This document shows positions 9,070 to 16,656 of a stretch of 64,000 nucleotides of DNA, one piece after another. This DNA comes from CALOBA01 sp942491465 (lineage in GTDB: Bacteria > Pseudomonadota > Gammaproteobacteria > Chromatiales > Chromatiaceae), in NCBI GenBank assembly GCA_942491465.1, contig CALOBA010000073.1:62001-126000 (forward strand). Direction: 5' to 3'. A program made the position numbers and the translations under genes. The notes beneath the pieces are model-generated. The model saw only the letters and a program-made list of their open reading frames with translations. It had not been told where the DNA came from and searched no databases. Position 1 is the first letter of the stretch. Every line of letters begins with the position of its first letter.

Positions 9070-10812
9070 GTGAGCGACACCATTATCGGCATCGACCTCG
9101 GCACCACCAACTCCGAGGTGGCCGTGGTCGAGAACGGCCGCCCGCGCATCATCGGCGTCGACGGCGCCAAGCTCCTGCCCTCCGTGGTCGGGCTCGGCGA
9201 CGACGGCGCGCTGCTGGTGGGCCAGGCCGCGCGCAATCAGTACACCATCTACCCCGAGCGCACCATCCGTTCGGTCAAGCGCCGCATGGGCGAGGACTGC
9301 CGTCTGGAACTGGGCGATCAGTCCTATCGGCCGCAGGAGGTCTCGGCCATGATCCTCAAGCGGCTCAAACGGGCCGCCGAAGAGGACCTCGGCGGGCCCG
9401 TCGCCCGCGCCGTCATCACCGTCCCGGCCTACTTCTCCGACGCCCAGCGTCAGGCCACCCGCGACGCCGGCGAGCTGGCCGGGCTGGAGGTGGTGCGCAT
9501 CATCAACGAGCCCACCGCCGCGGCCCTGGCCTACGAGGCCGACCACCAGGGCGCGCGCACCATCCTGGTCTACGACCTGGGCGGCGGCACCTTCGACGTC
9601 TCGGTGGTGCGTATGCGCGGCGAGGTCACCGAGGTGCTCGCCAGCCACGGCAACAACCAGCTCGGCGGCGACGACTTCGACGCCCGGCTGGTGGATCACG
9701 TCCTCGCCCATCTCAAGGACGAGCACGGCGTCGATGTCGGTGCCGATCGGGCCGCCATGGCCCGCATCCAACGCGCCTGCGAGACGGCCAAGATCCAGCT
9801 CAGCGACGCCCCCTACGCCCGCATCGACGAGGAATATCTGATCGAGCACGACGGCAAGCCCATCAACCTGTCGTTGGAGATCGACCGCGCCGGCTACGAG
9901 GAGATGATCGCGAGCTACATCGACGAGACCCTGGAGGCCGTGCACATCGCGCTCAAGGGTGCCGAGCTGAGCGTCGCCGACCTCGACGAGGTGCTGCTCG
10001 TCGGCGGTGCCACCCGCACCCCGGTGATCCAGCAGCGCCTGGAGGAGATCCTCAAGCTCCAGCCCCGTGCCGAGATCGACCCGGATCTATGTGTCGCCGC
10101 CGGCGCCGCTATCCAGGGCGCGGTCATCGCCGGCGACCGGGTCGCCTCCGTCCTGGTGGATGTCACCCCCTACACCTTCGGCACCAGCGCCGTCGATATG
10201 CTCAACGGCGAGCTCTACGAGTACAAATTCGTCCCGCTCATCCGCAAGAACACCCCGCTGCCGGCGAACAAGAGCGAGGTCTTCCAGACCATGGGCGACG
10301 GCCAGAAAAAGGTCGACGTGCACGTCTACCAGGGCGAGGACCCCGACGCCCTGAACAACATCGAGATCGGCAACTTCCGCGTCGAAGGCCTGAGCGACGT
10401 GCCCGCCGGCAACGAGATCATCCTGATCTTCGCCCTCGACCTGAACGGCATCCTCAAGGTCACCGCGCGGGAGAAGCGCACCGGGCTGGAAAAGCAGATC
10501 ACCATCGACAACGCCACCGCCCGCTACGAGGCCGACGAACTCGACGCCGCCCGCGAGCGCCTGGCCACGCTGATCGACGGCGAGGCCGTCGCGGTCGCCG
10601 ACGACGACGCCGGCGAGCGCCGGGGCCACACCCAAGCCCTCGCCCTGATCGAAAAGGCCGAGCGCCTGATGGCCGACGCCAACGCCGAGGACAAGGACGA
10701 TCTGGTCAACCTCACCGAAGCGGTCAAGGACGCCCTGGCCGGCGACGACCCCACGGCCCTGGAGCAGGTCGTCGCCGAGCTGACCGACCTGATCTACTAC
10801 CTGGACACCTGA
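9070..10812 (+). CDS. Hsp70-family chaperone (DnaK/HscC-like)
   Basis: A 580-residue Hsp70. The start is taken as GTG 9070, because AAGGAG lies 12 bases upstream and the first residues (SDTIIGIDLGTTNSEVAVV) match the Hsp70 N-terminus. ATPase motifs are present: GIDLGTTNS (about 7-15), TVPAYFSDAQRQATRDAG, INEPTAAALAY, DLGGGTFDVS near 172 and LVGGATRTPVI near 311. The substrate-binding domain follows (VDVTPYTFGTSAV, IRKNTPLP). A short helical lid ends in DLIYYLDT. The protein is about 60 residues shorter than DnaK and lacks the usual acidic tail, as in HscC-type Hsp70s. It is probably the ATPase core of the five-gene module and not the housekeeping dnaK. Confidence 0.9.
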   Translation: MSDTIIGIDLGTTNSEVAVVENGRPRIIGVDGAKLLPSVVGLGDDGALLVGQAARNQYTIYPERTIRSVKRRMGEDCRLELGDQSYRPQEVSAMILKRLKRAAEEDLGGPVARAVITVPAYFSDAQRQATRDAGELAGLEVVRIINEPTAAALAYEADHQGARTILVYDLGGGTFDVSVVRMRGEVTEVLASHGNNQLGGDDFDARLVDHVLAHLKDEHGVDVGADRAAMARIQRACETAKIQLSDAPYARIDEEYLIEHDGKPINLSLEIDRAGYEEMIASYIDETLEAVHIALKGAELSVADLDEVLLVGGATRTPVIQQRLEEILKLQPRAEIDPDLCVAAGAAIQGAVIAGDRVASVLVDVTPYTFGTSAVDMLNGELYEYKFVPLIRKNTPLPANKSEVFQTMGDGQKKVDVHVYQGEDPDALNNIEIGNFRVEGLSDVPAGNEIILIFALDLNGILKVTAREKRTGLEKQITIDNATARYEADELDAARERLATLIDGEAVAVADDDAGERRGHTQALALIEKAERLMADANAEDKDDLVNLTEAVKDALAGDDPTALEQVVAELTDLIYYLDT

Positions 10813-10814
10813 GC

Positions 10815-11147
10815 ATGGACCGCTGCCCCAACTGCCGCGCCCGCACCGACGCCGCCCCCAGCTGCCGGCGCTGCGGCATGGACCTGGCCCTGCTGCAGCG
10901 CGTCGAGCAGGCCGCCGACGCCGCCCTGCACCAGGCCGTCAGCCGGTTCGCCGCCGGCGACATGAACTCCGCCGGCAGCGCCGCCCGCCGGGCGCTGGCG
11001 CTGCGGCGCACGCCGCTGGCGGAGCAGCTCGCCGGTTTCGCGGCCCGGCGCGACCTCCCGCCGGCGCCCCCCGGCCTGGATGGCGCCCGAACGCCGACCG
11101 ACCCCGCGATACCGCTATTCCCGCGGCTGCGAGACCGCGGTATCTGA
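10815..11147 (+). CDS. Small zinc-ribbon protein at the end of the Hsp70 module
   Basis: A 110-residue protein starting two bases after the Hsp70 stop. The N-terminus has CPNC and, 13 residues later, CRRC, a classic four-Cys zinc ribbon. A helical segment (FAAGDMNSAGSAARRALAL) and a Pro-rich tail follow. The tight spacing implies co-expression with Hsp70. The DnaJ zinc finger helps substrate handling, and this protein might supply a similar function to the J-like protein, which has no zinc domain, but that is speculation. Confidence 0.6.
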   Translation: MDRCPNCRARTDAAPSCRRCGMDLALLQRVEQAADAALHQAVSRFAAGDMNSAGSAARRALALRRTPLAEQLAGFAARRDLPPAPPGLDGARTPTDPAIPLFPRLRDRGI

Positions 11148-11158
11148 CCTGCAATCCT

Positions 11159-11945
11159 GTGGGAGCGGCTTGCAGCGGCGATCGGCGTCGCTGAAGGTGG
11201 CCGCGGTCTGATCCATCGCGGCCAGAGGCCGCTCCCACGGCGGGGACGCGCCGTGGGAGCGGCTTGCAGCCGCGATCGGCGTCGCTGAAGGTGGCCGCGG
11301 TCTGATCCATCGCGGCCAGAGGCCACTCCCACGGCGGGGACGCGCCGTGGGAGCGGCTTGCAGCCGCGATCGGCGTCGCTGAAGGTGGCCGCGGTCTGAT
11401 CCATCGCGGCCAGAGGCCACTCCCACGGCGGGGACGCGCCGTGGGAGCGGCTTGCAGCGGCGATCGGCGTCGCTGAAGGCGGCCGCGGTCTGATCCATCG
11501 CGGCCAGAGGCCACTCCCACGGCGGGGACGCGCCGTGGGAGCGGCTTGCAGCGGCGATCGGCGTCGCTGAAGGTGGCCGCGGTCTGATCCATCGTGGCCA
11601 GAGGCCACTCCCACGGCGGGGACGCGCCGTGGGAGCGGCTTGCAGCCGCGATCGGCGTCGCTGAAGGTGGCCGCGGTCTGATCCATCGCGGCCAGAGGCC
11701 ACTCCCACGGCGGGGACGCGCCGTGGGAGCGGCTTGCAGCGGCGATCGGCGTCGCTGAAGGCGGCCGCGGTCTGATCCATCGCGGCCAGAGGCCGCTCCC
11801 ACGGCGAGGACGCGCCGTGGGAGCGGCTTGCAGCCGCGATCGGCGTCGCTGAAGGTGGCCGTGGTCTGATCCATCGCGGCCAGAGGCCACTCCCACGGCG
11901 GGGACGCGCCGTGGGAGCGGCTTGCAGCGGCGATCGGCGTCGCTG
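11159..11945 (+). repeat. 94-bp tandem array of REP-like units
   Basis: Units start with GTGGGAGCGGCTTGCAG at 11159, 11253, 11347, 11441, 11535, 11629, 11723, 11817 and 11911: eight full 94-bp units and a partial ninth. Each unit carries an inverted partner (GGCCRCTCCCAC), so every unit can fold on itself. Variation between units is limited to a few bases. Open frames through it on both strands are artefacts. It lies between the zinc-ribbon gene and a convergent secreted-protein gene. Confidence 0.95.
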
Positions 11946-11964
11946 CGCGGCCGGCTGAAGGGGG

Positions 11965-12243
11965 CTACTCGCCGCGCACCTTTCGGCGCTCGCCGCGGTA
12001 GACGCAGGTGGTGCGCTCGCCGCTGGTGATGGTGGGCTCGTCCATGTCGCAGAGGTAGGGGACCTCCACGGCCCAGGCCTGGATGATGTCTCCGGACTTG
12101 CAGTTGTTGGCGACCCAGACCTTGTAGTCATGGCCGATGGGGTTGCGATCCGGGGTCAGGCAGTACTTGGCCCCGTCGCCGGCGTTGGCGAGGGGGATGG
12201 TCAGGATCAGGGTGGTGGCTAGGGTGGTGGCGATGGTGCGCAT
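11965..12243 (-). CDS. Small exported protein of unknown function
   Basis: A 92-residue protein with a clear Sec signal peptide (MRTIATTLATTLILTIPLANA), probably cut after ANA. The mature part is about 70 residues with four cysteines (YCLTP, NNCKSGD, YLCDMD, TTCVY), which would suit two disulfides in the periplasm. No family is recognised. The AT-GC balance is lower than in its neighbours, which is compatible with a true small gene. It is isolated and faces the 94-bp array. Confidence 0.6.
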   Translation of the reverse strand: MRTIATTLATTLILTIPLANAGDGAKYCLTPDRNPIGHDYKVWVANNCKSGDIIQAWAVEVPYLCDMDEPTITSGERTTCVYRGERRKVRGE

Positions 12244-12298
12244 GGGGTGCCTCGCTCGGTGGTTGCGTCGGTGGCGGAGCCGGCCGATGTCGGACAGG

Positions 12299-12348
12299 GC
12301 CTAGGCGATTTCTGTCAACTATGAAAGTTTCCGGCAATCGCCTTAGGC
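12299..12348. repeat. Inverted repeat in the gap before the HAD gene
   Basis: GCCTAGGCGATT and AATCGCCTTAGGC pair with one bulged base across a 25-base AT-rich loop. It lies in the 236-bp gap between divergent genes and could be a decayed small mobile repeat or an operator. No T-run follows. Confidence 0.45.
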
Positions 12349-12479
12349 GGTCTCGAAACCGATGGGGTTTCGGTCGATAGTGTAGACCGGCTGGTCCGCG
12401 CCGGCGTCGGCGGCCTTCCTTCATCGCCTGGAGCAGTGCAGAATGCCGGCCTTTACCGCGAGATGACGCCCTTGGGAGC

Positions 12480-13214
12480 ATGCGTACCGATCCCCACCGC
12501 CCGTTGATCACCGTCGACCTGGACGAGACACTCTGGCCCTGCCTGCCGGTCATCCGTGCCGCCGAGGCGGCGATGCATGCCTGGTTGGAACAGGAGGCAC
12601 CGCGGCTGACGGCTGCGCATGACCAAGACAGCCTGCGCGTCCATCGCCGCGGGATCATGGAGCGCTGTCCCGAGATCGCCCACGACATGACCCGCATCCG
12701 CCGCGACTCCCTGCGCGAGTTGCTGCTGGGGCTGGACTATCCGCCGGACCTGGCGGATGCCGCGGTGGCGCAGTTTCGCGACCACCGCAACCGGGTTTCG
12801 CCCTTTGCCGATGCGCGAGCGGTGCTGCGGCGCCTGCGCGGGCGCTTCCGGCTGGTCTCGGTGACCAACGGCAACGCCGATGTCTTCAAGACGCCGCTGG
12901 CCGATTGCTTCGACCATGCCATCACCGCCGCCGATGTCGGTGCCGCCAAGCCCGATCCGGCCATGTTCCGCGCCGCCCTGCGCTGGGCCGGGGTGGGCCC
13001 GGAGCAGGCCCTGCATGTGGGCGATGACCCCGCGCTCGACTGCGCGGCGGCCGAGGGCATCGGCATGGCCTCGGTCTGGGTCAATCGCGCCGGCCGGGTC
13101 TGGCCCGATGCACTGCCGCCGCCACGGCTGGCGGTGAGCGATCTGTACGGACTGCTGGACTGGCTCGATGCCGGGGCGCCGGGCTGGCCGGCGGCGGGGG
13201 AGGGCGCGCCATGA
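12480..13214 (+). CDS. HAD-superfamily hydrolase (YigB-like)
   Basis: A 244-residue HAD phosphatase. Motif I is DLDETLW (Asp nucleophile near residue 14), motif II is SVTNGN near 128, and the motif III lysine is in GAAKPDP near 157. The motif IV acids are in HVGDDPALD near 179-187. The cap is inserted after motif I as in class I HADs such as YigB, which dephosphorylates FMN and sugar phosphates. The substrate is unknown. The stop overlaps the tgt start by 4 bases (ATGA), so they are co-translated. Confidence 0.8.
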   Translation: MRTDPHRPLITVDLDETLWPCLPVIRAAEAAMHAWLEQEAPRLTAAHDQDSLRVHRRGIMERCPEIAHDMTRIRRDSLRELLLGLDYPPDLADAAVAQFRDHRNRVSPFADARAVLRRLRGRFRLVSVTNGNADVFKTPLADCFDHAITAADVGAAKPDPAMFRAALRWAGVGPEQALHVGDDPALDCAAAEGIGMASVWVNRAGRVWPDALPPPRLAVSDLYGLLDWLDAGAPGWPAAGEGAP

Positions 13215-14314
13215 GGTTCGAGCTGCTGGCCGGCGACGGCCAGGCCCGCCGCGGCCGGCTGACCTTTGCGCGTGGTGTGGTCGACACCCCGGCGTTCATG
13301 CCGGTGGGTACCTACGGCACGGTCAAGGGCATGACGCCGGAGGAGCTGATCGGCCTGGGGGCGCAGATCGTCCTCGGCAACACCTTTCATCTGATGATCC
13401 GCCCCGGTACCGAGGTCATCGCCCGGCATGGCGATCTGCACGGCTTCATGCACTGGCAGGGGCCGATCCTCACCGACTCCGGCGGCTTCCAGGTCTTCAG
13501 CCTGGGGGACCTGCGCAAGATCACCGAGCAGGGGGTGCACTTTCGCTCGCCGGTGGACGGCAGCCGCTGGTTCCTGGGGCCGGAGGAGTCCATGGCGGTG
13601 CAGCGGGCGCTGGGCGCGGACATCGTAATGATCTTCGATGAGTGTACGCCGCATCCGGCCAGCCCGGAGGCGGTGCGCGCGTCCATGGAGCTGTCCCTGC
13701 GCTGGGCCGCGCGCAGCAAGGCCGCCCACGGCGACAACCCGGCGGCCCTGTTCGGCATCGTCCAGGGCGGCATGCTGCCGGACCTGCGCGCGGCCTCGCT
13801 GGACGGGCTGATGGCCGTCGGCTTCGACGGCTATGCGGTGGGCGGGCTGTCGGTGGGCGAGACCGAGGCCGAGCGCCTGGGCGTGCTGGACTTCCTTGCC
13901 GATCGGCTGCCGGTGCAGCACCCGCGCTACCTGATGGGCGTCGGCACGCCCCTGGACATCTGTCGGGCCGTGCAGCGCGGCATCGACATGTTCGACTGCG
14001 TGATGCCCACCCGCAACGCCCGCAACGGCCACCTGTTCACCCGCCACGGGGTCGTGCGCATCCGCAATGCCGTGCACAAGGCCGACCCGGGGCCGCTGGA
14101 CCCGGACTGCGGCTGCGCCTGCTGCCGCCACTACAGCCGCGCCTACCTCCACCACCTGCACCGCTGCAACGAGATCCTCGGCGCCCGGCTCGCCACCATC
14201 CACAACCTCTACTACTACCAGGAGCTGATGCGCGGCCTGCGCGCGGCCATCACCGCCGGGACGCTCGATGCGTTCGTGGCCGGGGTCGAGCCCAGCGCGG
14301 GGCGCGCCGGCTGA
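13211..14314 (+). CDS. tgt: Queuine tRNA-ribosyltransferase
   Basis: A 367-residue TGT. It exchanges guanine-34 for preQ1 in tRNAs with GUN anticodons. Diagnostic segments are GTYGTVKGM, ILTDSGGFQVFSLG with a catalytic Asp near residue 88, GLSVGE, and DMFDCVMPTRNARNG holding the nucleophile near 260. The zinc site CGCACCRHY...LHHLHRCNE near 300-325 is complete. Length and order are standard. It overlaps the HAD gene by 4 bases. Confidence 0.96.
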   Translation: MRFELLAGDGQARRGRLTFARGVVDTPAFMPVGTYGTVKGMTPEELIGLGAQIVLGNTFHLMIRPGTEVIARHGDLHGFMHWQGPILTDSGGFQVFSLGDLRKITEQGVHFRSPVDGSRWFLGPEESMAVQRALGADIVMIFDECTPHPASPEAVRASMELSLRWAARSKAAHGDNPAALFGIVQGGMLPDLRAASLDGLMAVGFDGYAVGGLSVGETEAERLGVLDFLADRLPVQHPRYLMGVGTPLDICRAVQRGIDMFDCVMPTRNARNGHLFTRHGVVRIRNAVHKADPGPLDPDCGCACCRHYSRAYLHHLHRCNEILGARLATIHNLYYYQELMRGLRAAITAGTLDAFVAGVEPSAGRAG

Positions 14315-14441
14315 GTGCGGCATCGGTGTTGCGTTTGCCTTCCTGCCCTGCCTAATCCCTGGCGCCCCTGTGCGCGATCTCTGCGCCCCTGCGATTCACC
14401 GGCGCTGCCCGGGGTGGCCGCGGAATTGGTGAAGCGATGTC

Positions 14442-15527
14442 CTAGAGCCGCGCCTCAAGCTCCGCGACCAGCGCGTCCTGGCGCTCGGGCGGGCCGGCCA
14501 GCAGGGCCAGCAGCTTGCCCACCAGGATCGGTCCCCAGTTCACCAGGATGACGCCGTCGCCGCGGTTGGCGTCGTATTCCAGCCCGTCGAGGTCGAGTTC
14601 GTCCAGCGTGCGATGGCGGGTCGTGAACGCGCGTGCCAGCCACTGCTCGATGCCCAGCCGCTCGGCCACGGCGGTGGGGTAGGAGGCGCCGTTGTAGCGC
14701 GGGTTGCATTCGATGGCCAGGAACGCCGGGCCGTCGGCGCCGTCGACCACGGCCACGTCGAAGGCGAATACGCCCTGCATGCCCTCGTCATACAGCCACT
14801 GCGCCATGGGCTCGACGATGTCCCAGGGCGAATGGGCCGCCGGGCAGCGGTTGCCCTGGTGGACGAAGCCGTCGAGCACCTGCTCGCTGGCCACCAGCCG
14901 CACCAGCCCGGCGTCGGTGACGGCATACTGCAGATTCAGGAAGCTTTCGGTGACGACCTCGGCCTGGATCTGTACCGGGATGCCGTGGGCGAACCGCTGT
15001 ATGGCCTCGCGCAGCGCGGTGGGGTCGGCGCAGCGATAGATGCCGACCCCGGAGACCGACACCGCCGCCTTCAGGTAGCAGGGGTAGGGGGCGGCATCGA
15101 TGGCCGCGGCATCGATCTCATCGACGCCGTTGAAGCACGCCGTGCGCGGCACCGGCACGCCGAGGCGCTCGGCCAGGGCCATGAAGCGGTTTTTGGAGTT
15201 GATGTAGTCGACGGCCCGATACCAGCGCTCGTTCGGCCGTGCCGCCTGCTCCGCCGGGCCGAAGAAGAAGACCGAGACCTCGTGGTCGCGATGCCGGGCC
15301 AGCGGCTCATGGCCGACCTCCCACAGCACCCGTTCGGTATGCTCCAGCCCGACGCGGCGATAGTGCGCCTGGATCTGCGGCCACAGCGGCTTGAGCTCGG
15401 GGTGGAGCTGGATCAGGTCCGCGGGTCCCGTCGCCCCGAGCGCGCGACCGGAGTAGAGGTGATTGCCGGTGACACCGTCGGCGGTACAACCCATGATGTC
15501 GTGGTTGAAGATGCGTGGACTGGCCAT
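14442..15527 (-). CDS. ATP-grasp domain protein of unknown substrate
   Basis: About 361 residues from ATG 15527 (MASPRIFNHDIMGC). A longer in-frame start exists at 15617, but the chosen start gives a natural N-terminus. The ATP-grasp pattern is visible: a lysine in YPCYLKAAVSVSG, a glutamate-rich region VQIQAEVVTESF, and metal-binding AIECNPRYNGASYP near the end of the fold. Family members ligate a carboxylate to an amine or thiol using ATP. The ligand cannot be named. It stands alone and converges on tgt. Confidence 0.7.
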   Translation of the reverse strand: MASPRIFNHDIMGCTADGVTGNHLYSGRALGATGPADLIQLHPELKPLWPQIQAHYRRVGLEHTERVLWEVGHEPLARHRDHEVSVFFFGPAEQAARPNERWYRAVDYINSKNRFMALAERLGVPVPRTACFNGVDEIDAAAIDAAPYPCYLKAAVSVSGVGIYRCADPTALREAIQRFAHGIPVQIQAEVVTESFLNLQYAVTDAGLVRLVASEQVLDGFVHQGNRCPAAHSPWDIVEPMAQWLYDEGMQGVFAFDVAVVDGADGPAFLAIECNPRYNGASYPTAVAERLGIEQWLARAFTTRHRTLDELDLDGLEYDANRGDGVILVNWGPILVGKLLALLAGPPERQDALVAELEARL

Positions 15528-15988
15528 CCCGATGATCTCGTTGCGGCGGGCTTGGGCACGCTTTGTGCTCCGCGGCCCGTGGTGGTGGATAGGGGGTAAG
15601 CACCAGAAAACTAGCAATTTTCATGCCTTTTCCGCTCGGTGGGTTTGCTTGGCGACCCTCCCGGGAGGGTCGGCCTCCAGGCCGACACGGATCAGCACGG
15701 GGGCTACTTCGGTATCGGTCTCGACGTGAGTCATCATGACCGCGCTGAACGGCCTCATTCTGGGGCGTGGCATCCCTGATCCTGCACCGGTCAGGTGCGT
15801 GAGGGGCTCGGATCAAGCATCGCATGGTCTGCATGGGCGCCGGCGCTGGTGATCCGGGGCAACCTGTTGAGCCTGCTGGTGAGCGCGTTGACGCCGCTGT
15901 TTGTGCGGCCGACAAGCCGAGCGTTCTCGCAGTATAATCAGTGGTTTTGCCGATCCACCGTCGATCCCAACCACGCAGCACCAGCATC
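15528..15988. other. Intergenic region with a hairpin and a candidate -10 element
   Basis: No gene is supported in these 461 bp. A perfect 8-bp inverted repeat (GTCGGCCT / AGGCCGAC) occupies 15669-15686. A perfect TATAAT at 15933-15938 lies 51 bases before the BMC-T start and may be its -10 element. No convincing -35 is at the right spacing. Confidence 0.4.
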
Positions 15989-16624
15989 ATGATCAAGCTC
16001 AGGACCTACGTCTTCATGGACTCCCTCCAGCCCCAGTTGGCCGAGTACATGGCCACCGTCTCCCAGGGGTTTCTGACCGTCCCCGGTGATGCCTGCCTCT
16101 GGATCGAGGTCGCCCCCGGCATGGCCGTGCATCGGCTCACCGACATCGCCCTGAAGGCGACCCGGGTGCACCTGAGCCAGCAGGTGGTGGAGCGTGCCTT
16201 CGGCTCCATGGTCATCCACCAGCGAAGCCAGAGCGACGTCATCGATGCCGGCAAGGCCGTGCTCTCGGCCTTGGGCACCACCCAGGACCAGCGCCAGCGC
16301 TGCCGCATCGCCTGGAAGGAGGTCATCCGCGCCATGTCGCCGGACCACACGGTGCTGATCAACCGTCAGAACCGGCGCGGATCCATGATCCTGCCCGGCC
16401 AGAGCATGTTCATCCTGGAGACCGAGCCCGCGGGCTACATCGTCTACGCCGCCAACGAGGCCGAGAAGGCGGCCAGCGTCTCGCTGATCGACGTGCGCGC
16501 CGTCGGCGCCTTCGGCCGGCTGACCCTGGCCGGGCGTGAGGCCGATATCGACGCCGCCGGCCAGGCCGCCGTCGATGCCATCAGCCGGCTGAGCGGGGTG
16601 GAGCAGGGATCGCTGACGCGTTGA
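15989..16624 (+). CDS. Tandem-domain bacterial microcompartment shell protein (BMC-T)
   Basis: A 211-residue protein with two BMC-like halves. The first runs from about residue 25 to 90 (IEVAPGMAVHRLTDIALKAT through DVIDAGKAVLSAL). The second runs from about 135 to 205 (ETEPAGYIVYAANEAEKAA through DIDAAGQAAVDAI). Tandem BMC proteins form trimers that make pseudo-hexameric shell tiles, often with a gated central pore. The start is the ATG at 15989. The last bases overlap a possible TTG start of tmcA, which suggests shared transcription. No other shell or encapsulated-enzyme gene is nearby. CsoS1D of alpha-carboxysomes is a possible relative, but this copy is an orphan here. Confidence 0.75.
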   Translation: MIKLRTYVFMDSLQPQLAEYMATVSQGFLTVPGDACLWIEVAPGMAVHRLTDIALKATRVHLSQQVVERAFGSMVIHQRSQSDVIDAGKAVLSALGTTQDQRQRCRIAWKEVIRAMSPDHTVLINRQNRRGSMILPGQSMFILETEPAGYIVYAANEAEKAASVSLIDVRAVGAFGRLTLAGREADIDAAGQAAVDAISRLSGVEQGSLTR

Positions 16625-16656
16625 GGCTCGGCCGGGCGGGCCGCCCCGGCGACGCC

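Noticed and set aside
11159..11945. Possible CRISPR array
   Set aside because: Units are repeated whole without unique spacers, 94 bp in length, and no cas gene is near.
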